Source of the DNA: Psococerastis gibbosa
Taxonomy: Eukaryota; Arthropoda; Insecta; Psocodea; Psocidae
Reading direction: 5' to 3'
Length of the DNA stretch: 64,000 bases
NCBI GenBank assembly: GCA_963971405.1
Contig: OZ020486.1
Location: 37,223,419-37,287,418 of the forward strand
How positions within the stretch are numbered: the first letter of the stretch is position 1; every line of letters begins with the position of its first letter. The position numbers and the translations under genes are program-made. Under the pieces are notes generated by a model that worked only from the letters and a program-made list of their open reading frames with translations, made no database searches and had not been told where the DNA came from. Below are positions 57,601 to 64,000 of the stretch, in pieces.

Positions 57601-60028
57601 GCAATAGAACAAAAAAATCATTTTTTTTTAATTTATTGTGCACCGCGACTTGTCGAAGAGTTTCTTCAGTGTAATTCTGGATTACAGCTTGTGACAATTG
57701 ACTAGTGACAACTGTTTTTTTGTGTTCATCTCGTCCGAAAAATCACTTACAATGGTCATTGAAAAAGTCGTCAGCAATTGTACCAGAATCTAGCGAAAGT
57801 GGCAAAATGGTCTTGGTCAGTCTCAAAGTCTCAAACAGCTGTTAGCCTGCCTTTTGTTTTTTTAAGGTACCTCTCATGTTCACTTGAAAAGTCTCGGTAG
57901 AAATACTGCACTGAACAGGCATGTCCTAATTCATGGTGATGCCGTCCAGTAAGCCTAAATGCACATGACGAAACGAAAATTTCCGTGTTATGATAAGATC
58001 GCCAATAATTTAAATACTCACTATACTTTGATAAATTTAATTGCCATTTGCCTACTTCAAAAATAAGTGCATATTATTATTAAAATGAGTTGTAATAATA
58101 CGCGATATAATAACAGTAATAATCTCTAATAGGTAGTCTATTTATTTATTACTGTGTTCGTTAAATATGCCTAGATATACTAGTAATAATAGTCCTTCGC
58201 TACGCAGCGGGATAGGAATCAATAGATTGAGAGAAGATTGAAGTCAAAGTTGTTGTGCGTATAAATCTCTTCTTTACAGAAAGGTAGGCCTACACTTAGT
58301 TATATTGAGGGATTTATGGGCCCAAATTGTGGCCTGGGTCCCGACTACAAAATACTACTACTTCACTTAATTATACGGAGCGAAATTGCATGAAAGTTGG
58401 GATGGCATTATTTTGATTTTCATGTTCAAAGTTGAAAGAAGTCGTGAAATATCAACCGAACAGCCATGATGTGTCAAAAACTGAAGAAAATATTTCCAAA
58501 CGCTTTGATGTGCATTATGTTGCTAATTCACAGTCGAACTTGAGTTGTACAAAAAACGTCAATTAATATCCTTTTTCCCTTTTGATGGATACTAAATGAG
58601 CTCATGACATTTTCTCTGTTCTTTGCAGACATTGACAACGACCCTAACAGAGCTCCTCCTTGTGACCCTGCCGTTTGCGTCCTACCTGATTGTTTCTGTT
58701 CGGAGGACGGCACTACCATCCCTGGAGATCTTCAAGCCAAGGATGTGCCTCAGATGATCACCATCACCTTTGATGATGCCATCAATAACAACAACATTGA
58801 GCTGTACAAAGAAATGTTTAACGGCAAGAGGAAGAATCCTAATGGATGCGACATCAAAGCCACATACTTCGTCAGTCACAAATATACCAACTACTCTGCA
58901 GTCCAGGAAACCCATAGAAAAGGACACGAAATTGCCACCCATTCCATTACGTAAGTGTCGCAGTTTGAATGTGGTTAAGGTCGAGGTTTTAGGGCAGTCT
59001 CCTATAAATTACAGTAATTATCTAAATATCAGTAGCCAAATTGATCTCCACGTTCTTTATATATGGAACAAACTATGGACAAGTCTACTAACAGTAGTAG
59101 TAAACAGGTAGTCATTACTTCACTCGTATTATGATTCAAGAGTTAATGATGTCTATTATATTTGCAAATCAATTAAGCGATACGTTCTGATTGTTACAGG
59201 CATAATGATGATGAAAATTTCTGGAGCAACGCTACCGTTGATGATTGGGCTAAGGAAATGGCCGGTATGAGGATTATTATCGAGAAATACGCCAATATTA
59301 CGGATAACAGCGTTGTCGGCATGAGGGCACCTTACCTCCGAGTGGGTGGTAATAACCAGTTTACCATGATGGAGGAACAAGCTTTTCTCTATGACTCTAC
59401 CATCACAGCGCCTCTGTCTAACCCACCACTTTGGCCCTACACCATGTACTTCCGTATGCCTCATCGCTGCCACGGCAATGTGCAAAGCTGCCCTACGAGA
59501 AGCCACGCTGTCTGGGAAATGGTCCTCAACGAGCTTGACCGTCGTGAAGACCCCAACTTTGACGAAAATATTGCCGGCTGCGGTATGGTTGACTCTTGCT
59601 CAAACATCCTCACTGGTGATCAATTCTACAATTTCTTGAACCACAACTTCGACAGGCATTACGAGCAGAACCGTGCACCCCTCGGTCTCTACTTCCACGC
59701 CGCTTGGTTGAAGAACAACCCCGAATTCCTTGACGCTTTCTTGTACTGGATCGATGAAGTCTTGGCCAATCACAAAGACGTTTATTTCGTAACAATGACA
59801 CAAGTTATTCAGTGGATGCAGAATCCCACAACTATTTCAGAGGCCAAAAGCTTCGAGCCCTGGAAGGAAAAGTGTGCTCCTGAAGGCAATCCTGCCTGTT
59901 GGGTACCCCATTCGTGCAAGCTGACAAGCAAAGAGGTTCCCGGGGAAACAATCAATCTTCAGACATGCGTAAGGTGTCCCAACAACTATCCTTGGGTCAA
60001 TGACCCGACGGGTGACGGGTTTTTCTAA
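39552..60028 (+). CDS. CDA1: Chitin deacetylase 1 (serpentine-type), complete six-exon gene
   Basis: Joined coding exons are 39552-39609, 49483-49670, 51505-51654, 55291-55390, 58629-58950 and 59200-60028: 1647 nt, 548 residues plus stop, every intron GT-AG and in frame. Residues 1-20 form a hydrophobic signal peptide. RVKR at 32-35 fits a furin-type site (inference). A chitin-binding peritrophin-A domain spans 54-111 with six Cys (54, 73, 79, 89, 102, 111). An LDL-receptor class A domain spans 131-165 with six Cys and the acidic SDE end. The polysaccharide deacetylase domain (CE4) runs from about 205 to 480 with TFDD (212-215; D214 base, D215 metal ligand), HSITH (270-274, metal His pair), RAPY (315-318) and a late His at 439 in GLYFHAAWL. 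The enzyme is secreted and removes acetyl groups from chitin in cuticle and tracheal matrix. The length and three-domain order match group I CDAs. The CKDKDAGEWFRL and FDDAINNNNIELYKE stretches fit CDA1/serpentine better than CDA2/vermiform. Confidence 0.95.
40103..40225. mobile_element. SINE-3-like pair, head to head (CDA1 intron 1)
   Basis: GCGCGATTCAAACCCACGAT (inverse B box) near 40130 faces AGATCGTGGGTTTGAAACTC near 40187. The two tRNA-like heads together form an imperfect palindrome of about 120 bp. Confidence 0.6.
40420..40441. repeat. C-run of about 22 in CDA1 intron 1
   Basis: An uninterrupted C homopolymer, among the longest in the window. No MITE termini are seen around it, unlike most other G/C runs. 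Confidence 0.9.
40641..40782 (+). repeat. Repeat E, copy 1 (CDA1 intron 1)
   Basis: GAACTCGACAATAAACCGGG, ACTGCCTACCAGTCGAGGG, AAAACGTGGCTATAGAGCAT. Partner at 41393-41535. The following 40806-40885 (GGCGATCATCATGGCAATTT) is homologous, inverse, to 17147-17215. Confidence 0.7.
41393..41535 (+). repeat. Repeat E, copy 2 (CDA1 intron 1)
   Basis: GAACTCGACTAAAAACCGGG, then AGAGGGAAAACGGGGCTAAA and GAGCGTATCGCTGACC, collinear with copy 1. Confidence 0.7.
45281..45308. repeat. (ATTCT)n microsatellite
   Basis: About five perfect units in CDA1 intron 1. Confidence 0.95.
45405..45494 (-). mobile_element. SINE-1, copy 7, head only (CDA1 intron 1)
   Basis: The tRNA-like head only: GGACTCGAACCAACAACTTT B-box complement, then ACACAACATGCCCTG. 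The body and tail are missing. Confidence 0.75.
46855..46882. repeat. (TAAAG)n microsatellite and possible LINE tail
   Basis: About five units, followed by TTTTATTTATCGAGGAATAC and CACCTTTGGGAATTCCCGTG, which look like an inverse retroposon 3'UTR extending to about 47030. The latter reading is inferred. Confidence 0.8.
47384..47544. mobile_element. Palindromic MITE Z-like, copy 3 (CDA1 intron 1)
   Basis: GGCGGGTATTCCACATACGT and its inverse, flanked by TTA on both sides (47381-47383 and 47545-47547). It shares AGAATTTTTAGTATGTCTTT with the Z elements at 6760 and 2511. Confidence 0.9.
49483..49670 (+). CDS. CDA1: CDA1 exon 2 (linker and first half of chitin-binding domain)
   Basis: The acceptor TTTCAG ends at 49482 and the donor GTAAGT starts at 49671. 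Encodes residues 20-82: a basic and acidic low-complexity linker (RVKR, then EAEKEKKEE) followed by the first three Cys of the peritrophin-A domain (54, 73, 79). Ends in phase 0. Confidence 0.95.
49702..50342. mobile_element. GGGCGGGTTCTA-ended element containing a nested MITE (CDA1 intron 2)
   Basis: The ends TAAGGGCGGGTTCTA and TAGAACCCGCCCTTA are inverse. A hAT-like MITE is inserted near its left end (49730-49927). The rest is AT-rich with no ORF. It is related to the GGCGG group by terminal pattern only. Confidence 0.65.
49730..49927. mobile_element. hAT-like MITE, GGCCGTGCCCAG type, copy 2
   Basis: Termini CAAGGCCGTGCCCAGG and inverse, with inner G and C runs. Flanks CAACCGAT and CGACCGAT (one mismatch). 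Same family as 3172-3335. Nested in the 49702-50342 element. Confidence 0.88.
51117..51373. mobile_element. hAT-like MITE, CATGRGCGTAGCT type, copy 2 (CDA1 intron 2)
   Basis: 257 bp with CATGAGCGTAGCTG and GCTACGACCATG ends. Flanks GCTGTTGG and GCTGCTGG (one mismatch). Internal AAAGTTCGATTAAACCGATT and AACTCGTCAAATATTTAGGG are shared with 27563-27941. Confidence 0.85.
51505..51654 (+). CDS. CDA1: CDA1 exon 3 (second half of chitin-binding domain, start of LDLa)
   Basis: The acceptor TTTTTAG ends at 51504 and the donor GTATGT starts at 51655. Encodes residues 83-132, 50 codons in phase 0. It contains CPAGLYFD and KQTCDWK, the hallmark second half of a peritrophin-A domain, with Cys 89, 102 and 111. 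Cys131 belongs to the following LDLa module. In vermiform/CDA2 genes this region can be alternatively spliced; I see no second copy of the exon in the flanking introns. Confidence 0.95.
52272..52452 (-). mobile_element. SINE-1, copy 5 (CDA1 intron 3)
   Basis: Inverse full-length copy: tail at 52272, GGGACTCGAACCAACAACCT B-box complement, head ending CTACTCTACATGTCC. It is antisense to CDA1. Confidence 0.9.
52858..53032. repeat. Long near-perfect palindrome in CDA1 intron 3
   Basis: Arms of about 77 bp (TTGCACTTAATTCCACAACA, then AGTAACAGCTGTTTCGGTGT) around a 20-base loop with CACCATCTTCAGACC. It would fold into a strong hairpin in the CDA1 pre-mRNA. Confidence 0.92.
53128..53309. mobile_element. 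hAT-like MITE, CAGTGGCGGATCCA type, copy 2 (CDA1 intron 3)
   Basis: 182 bp. Ends CAGTGGCGGATCCAC and inverse GGATCCGCCCTTG. Perfect 8-bp duplication ATATTGCT (53120-53127, 53310-53317). G-run then TCATGACCCCC inside the left end. Confidence 0.95.
54363..54540. mobile_element. G-run MITE, AGGGACGGATCCAGCCCA type (CDA1 intron 3)
   Basis: Left TAGGGACGGATCCAGCCCAT and right TGTATCCGTCTATG are approximately inverse, with inner G and C runs. Similar left ends occur at 5732 (GGGGCGGATCCAGCCCATTT) and, inverted, at 48760-48782. No target duplication found. Confidence 0.6.
54993..55013. repeat. C-run of about 18 in CDA1 intron 3
   Basis: Preceded by ATAGGGCGGTCG, with a second C-run at 55110 followed by GAAAACTTTTTCTGAAACCG. 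The pair may be the ends of a small G/C-run MITE, but termini are not clear. Confidence 0.6.
55291..55390 (+). CDS. CDA1: CDA1 exon 4 (LDL-receptor class A module)
   Basis: The acceptor TTTTAG ends at 55290 and the donor GTAAGT starts at 55391. Encodes residues 133-165 plus one base. It contains five of the six LDLa Cys (138, 143, 150, 156, 165) and the calcium-binding acidic cluster DCTDGSDE. One exon therefore carries almost the whole module. Phase 1 out. Confidence 0.95.
55783..56400 (+). repeat. Repeat B, diverged fragment (CDA1 intron 4)
   Basis: TGCGTAGTAGGCTATAGGTA, GGGGTCCCAGGAACCCCCAA, GGGCTAACTCAACTTTGGGG and CTAGGTCACTTGCCATTGAT follow repeat B order. No (GTCT)n. Confidence 0.65.
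57430..57620 (+). mobile_element. SINE-1, copy 6 (CDA1 intron 4)
   Basis: 5'-degraded copy: B box GGTTCGAGTCCC, TGGCCATGCTTCGGAGTGTA, GTTGAGTGTAAGAGGGGTTT, tail GCAATAGAACAAAAAAA. The A-box region is not recognisable. Confidence 0.82.
58629..58950 (+). CDS. CDA1: CDA1 exon 5 (start of deacetylase domain)
   Basis: The acceptor TTTGCAG ends at 58628 and the donor GTAAGT starts at 58951. Encodes residues 166-272 plus two bases. It holds the Cys-rich DCFCSEDGT linker, catalytic motif 1 (TFDD, 212-215) and the first His of motif 2 (H270). The exon ends inside motif 2, so both flanking exons are needed for a working active site. Confidence 0.97.
59200..60028 (+). CDS. CDA1: CDA1 exon 6 (rest of deacetylase domain and C-terminus)
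   Basis: The acceptor TTACAG ends at 59199 and the stop is TAA at 60026-60028. Encodes residues 273-548: second motif-2 His (H274), RAPY (315-318), LYDSTI (336-341), GLYFHAAWL (435-443) and a Cys-rich tail ending PNNYPWVNDPTGDGFF, typical of CDA1. Intron 5, just before it, is only 249 bp, far smaller than the other four. Confidence 0.97.
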
Positions 60029-60410
60029 GTCAAGGATCTCTGAGAGCCTTTTTTTGAAAAGTGTTTTTACCTGTAAAAACGATGTGATACTCTCTTCATT
60101 TTATTTAGGGGACTATTGAGTGAAATTGACTGTTAATAAAAGTAGAGATAGTGAGTGTTTGGAATGTCGATGCAGGGAGTGGCTTGGGCCCCAAGGCAGA
60201 CTACTTGCCCACTTTCACGGTTGGTTATTCAAGCTTCTTACGTCGCTGCTCGACACAATGCAAGGTAGTGTATTTGTATCTAACAGCTGTTCCAGCTCGG
60301 GTGAGTTGGGATTGAATCACCACGCCGCAGGGGGGGTGAATTTCAGCCTGTATTAAGTTATAAACCTGTTAATGTTAGCAATAAAGAACTGTTATTAAAT
60401 TCACCTTCAA
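60029..60410 (+). terminator. CDA1 3'UTR with poly(A) signal
   Basis: A canonical AATAAA at 60380-60385 lies 352 bases past the stop codon, with no earlier AATAAA on the + strand in this stretch. Cleavage is expected about 15-30 bases further on, near a GT/T-rich segment. No coding potential is recognised inside. Confidence 0.65.
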
Positions 60411-62111
60411 TGCGTTTAATCGTTATCCTGCCACTCCATGTGCCCTAGTTGCCTCGTTGAATCAGATGAATCATAGCCATCTCATGCACAGTTATCACGA
60501 AGCAGAAGGCTTAATGTTATTAAACTGCATCATTTTTATTCAAAATATTATCGGTGGGGTACCCCATACCCCAATTAGTTTTTCGGCCGTATCTTCATCG
60601 AGACTTCTATATAGACACTATTAGTAATTTAAGATGAGTTGAAAATTGTTAGGCATAGTAATAGGAAGCAGTAAGTCCCTTAATACTTATTAGACTGGAC
60701 TGTAACAGTTGTAGTAGTTTAGAACTTTAGCCTAGTATTTTAGGGAAGTATGAAGAATTCAAAAATTATGAATAGTACAATAATATAAATATAGAAAATC
60801 CTCTAGTAAACTTGAGCTACGCAATAGGCACGATGTATCATTACTAAATATATTAGGCTACATCAATATCATATGCCATCAAATAGCCTGCTTCTACTAT
60901 GCACAGTTATTAATTAGACCTAATTCATAATGCAATATACCGGTAGCGTTGATCAGAATTGAAATAATAAATAAAACAATAAATAAATAGAAGCGGATGC
61001 GAATAGGGATTGACTTCATGATGTCCGAAGATTCTTGCATTGCTGCACAAGCATAGGCTATAGGGAGAATACAATTGAAATGATGATTATGTAGGGACAT
61101 AAAGTTTTATGACCCTGTCCTATGCCTATTTGGGTAAGGTGCGTTAACACGGAGAGCAAAAGTGCAATAATACCTAACAAAGGCAGCTAAAACGAACGGA
61201 TCATGCATAACGCAGTAATCTCGTTTGCTAAATCAGGCGTCAGAAGGAGAAAGTGGATGGTTGCACAGGCAGTAGGTACATGGTAGGTAACCCGTCAAAA
61301 GATGAGTCAAATTAGTTTCTCTAAATAGAAACACCTTGGAATTCTAATAAAAACATTTATGTAGGCCTATGTACATATGAAGATGTGATAGGGGTATTCA
61401 ATTAAGACATTATAGTACTATATAATACTAAATTGCACTTAGCTACTTACAGTAGCCAATAGGATAGATATACGATATGAATAATGAATATATAAAGATA
61501 TACTGTACATATATAAATATTAATAATATATTATGAACTTGATGGTTTCTCATCAAAACGTTTTTCCCATGTACAACTACCTACCTGCCTTTTTGGAAAA
61601 TTTTACTACTAAACCTGATGGGGTTGAACTTGAATGCACTATAGCCTAATATGCCTTAGGCTATATCTCTTCCGGCCCGTACAATATAGGGTCAGTGATG
61701 CCTGGCTTGCTACTCATTTACGTATTTTCATAGTATTATAGGTATAGCATACAGAACCGGCATTTTTCATCGAATGAGGAAGAAATTTATCTTAGTTTTT
61801 AATCGAACAGTTTTATCGCCAATTACAGTACTGTACCTATAATAATGATTATTGTTATAGAACCTCTTTAAAGAAATATCTAGGGATAATTTAAATGAAT
61901 GAGGTACCTACTTTTATTTAGGAATTGTACTGTAAAGCATAGGCTCAAACCCATTTGAATTTTATGTTTAATATAGACAATTTCCATTTTTAATTTACCA
62001 GTGGCGTATAGATGGGGGGCCCACCGAAAGTAACTTATGCTAGTTGTTGCAATGCATAATTTGCCAGATCTATAGTAATATAGTAGATGTTCGGGTTAAC
62101 CATCCCGTGGC
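60411..62111. other. No gene seen downstream of CDA1
   Basis: AT-rich, no ORF above 70 codons. 62003-62090 (CAGTGGCGTATAGATGGGGG) is a fragment related to 28290-28400. Confidence 0.55.
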
Positions 62112-62366
62112 TGGAGACCGTTATCAATATAGCTGCTAGTGTAATCTGCACAAGATAAGTACGCAATTTGGCGGGGAAAATAGCCTGGACAAGCTAAGTA
62201 CAGAGTTTTTGACCGGGTCCAGGTATCCGTTCTGCTATGCTGCAATGTGTAAGACTTGGTTATTTTTTGCGTTGGTACTTATCTCTGATAGTTGGCTTAT
62301 GGTTAACGGGCGCCTCGTAAGGGGTATTATGGCTCCCGCCGCTCCAGTTAATATATTTGTATGGGG
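62112..62366 (+). repeat. Repeat D, copy 2
   Basis: Direct partner of 30601-30865, beginning GGAGACCGTTATCAATATAG and ending TTAATATATTTGTATGG. About 15% diverged by eye. Confidence 0.88.
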
Positions 62367-62369
62367 TTA

Positions 62370-64000
62370 ACAGCAATGCAACGACCGAAATATTGCGTTT
62401 GTTCAATTTTATTAATGTATGCTTATGGAAGTGTTTCGTTCGTTCCATTCAACGCCTGCGGCCTGTCACATCAGTACTATCGCAATACAGTCAGCCGACA
62501 TTACAGTTAGATAGTAGATATAGTTGGATCTTCAGTAAGATCTTCCTTTCATATTATATGTGAAATTCTTTATCTTGTGGAGGTCACGATTTTCATGCAG
62601 TACGGGACGGGAATGCAAGGCCGTCCAGAATCTATTTTTGCTCCAGGTATATTCTACAATAGGTATACGGTATTGTATAGTCAACAGACACCATACCTAA
62701 CTTGTAGGTACAAATTGGGCGTGATGTGGGCGTCTAGTCTCGAGATGAGGCCCGGTCAATGAGATCAAGTGAAGATTGCGCCATCTGGGAGACCCCAGAC
62801 CAGGAAGTCTGCAGTGGCCTTAACTTTATCTAGAGTGACACCTCTAACGAGATGGAGAAGAAAATGTGCAATATCTGGACACCTAATGCATTTAAAATAG
62901 TTTTCTCAATAATGCTTCGATCACCTGAATGCTTTGGAACAGAACTGGAGGGCGCAAATAAGGTTCAGGGGACTAAAGGTTACCCCTGGGCAAATGGTTT
63001 TCATAACCCATACTGTGCTGTAAAACACAAAAGGGTTTTAAGGTTTTCTCATTCATTAATTTTATTTAGCACCGTGCACCCCCTCTTAGATCTGCCACAG
63101 TTCGGTATTAATGTTTAAGGTTAGGCGATTGAGGACGTGTGCTTCACGGTAAGCCTGCGTACAACGAATGTTCGAATGTTCGTGTTTGAATGTTTGCTGA
63201 GCCAAAGGGCGTTTGAGGGTGTCTGCTTCGGTAAACCTGCGTACAACGAATGTTTGAATGTTCACTGTTAGAACTTTTGCTGAGCCAAAACTACAATGTA
63301 GAATTATAGTAAAATGGGAACATTCTCATAATGTATACTGTGGATATAATTGTGAGATAGTACTGGTATACCGTGAAATGTTGAACATCCCTTGAGTGGG
63401 GATCAACACGTTCACAACCCCCCCCCCCCCCCGCCCTATTATACACTCGAATATTGGAACAATATAATTGTCATGATAATCTTCGAAGAAGGATTAGAAG
63501 CGTGAACTTATATAGCGTGCGTTAGACCGGGCATTACGGGTCTTCTCTCATAATAAGAATGAATCATTTTCAGTTAACAAACCCTAATCCTATACAAAAC
63601 GCGAGTCTGTTTAACAAACAAACAAAAAAAACACGGGTTTCCCCCCATTCTAAATTCCTAAATACCCATATATCGTACAAGTATATACCGTGATATATTT
63701 TTTACAAATTTGTTTATAAACAACGTATAAATACGTATAGGCCTACGGTGAGAAGCGGCGTACCCACTTGCCATATCTATGTCAAAGAAGCTACCGCCCT
63801 AATAGGCAGACATTCTCTTTAATAATAACTCATTGCAGAAAATGACACTGACCTAAAGACCCTTCAAACAATTGTACCTTCTTTAATCAATGATTGCACC
63901 CTAACGGGTAAGCCAACCGCTCAAATTACTGCCAATTACGGGTTACAAACGAAGACTGCACTACACGGAATAAAATACTTTCTAATAGAGGCAATCAGAA
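62370..64000. other. No gene seen at the right edge
   Basis: Short ORFs without domains, the tandem repeat at 63132 and a C-run at 63418. A gene cut by the window end cannot be excluded. Confidence 0.5.
63132..63292. repeat. Two-unit tandem repeat, about 80 bp
   Basis: Both units contain CCTGCGTACAACGAATGTT and end TTTGCTGAGCCAAA, with internal AATGTTYGAATGTT sub-repeats. Unit 2 is slightly diverged. Confidence 0.85.

Noticed and set aside
1-64000. Operons, ribosome-binding sites, prophage or other prokaryotic systems
   Set aside because: Introns, SINEs, LINEs and low coding density show that this is animal nuclear DNA.

Overview
The window is nuclear DNA of an arthropod (insect or crustacean). 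The evidence is one intron-rich cuticle gene, GT-AG splice sites, and a dense load of eukaryotic mobile elements: hAT-type and palindromic MITEs, tRNA-derived SINEs, and LINE remnants with poly(A) or (GAA)n tails. The sequence is AT-rich and punctuated by more than 30 runs of nine or more G or C. I cannot name the species.

Only one conventional host gene is supported: a complete group I chitin deacetylase of the CDA1/serpentine type on the + strand. It has six coding exons between 39552 and 60028 and encodes 548 residues: signal peptide, chitin-binding peritrophin-A domain, LDL-receptor class A domain, and polysaccharide deacetylase domain with its catalytic residues. A TATA box lies just upstream and an AATAAA about 350 bp past the stop. 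Intron 1 is 9.9 kb; intron 5 is only 249 bp.

Region by region. 1-14 kb is a mosaic of SINEs, MITEs (including a three-deep nest at 2370-2907), LINE fragments, and one cleanly retroposed truncated LINE (9207-9793). 14-22 kb holds two copies of a roughly 800-bp repeat (repeat A); one is split by an intact-looking hAT transposon (18807-21395) with 8-bp target duplications and a single-ORF transposase. 22-39 kb has more nested MITEs, a LINE tail whose last coding segment has expanded as 45-bp tandem repeats, four long copies of an 800-900 bp repeat carrying a (GTCT)n block (repeat B), and a tandem duplication with exon-like borders (34972-35321). 39.5-60 kb is CDA1 with its transposon-laden introns. 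60.4-64 kb has dispersed repeats and no gene that I can recognise.

The best candidate for something undescribed is a modular family of palindromic MITEs. Different outer arms flank the same inner core (GACGTGGTAGCAGACA) and often the same inner element. In parallel, nine short hAT-like MITEs carry G-runs just inside their termini, most with recognisable 8-bp target duplications. I see no defence, metabolic or other multi-gene system. All homology calls are by eye from sequence and family knowledge.
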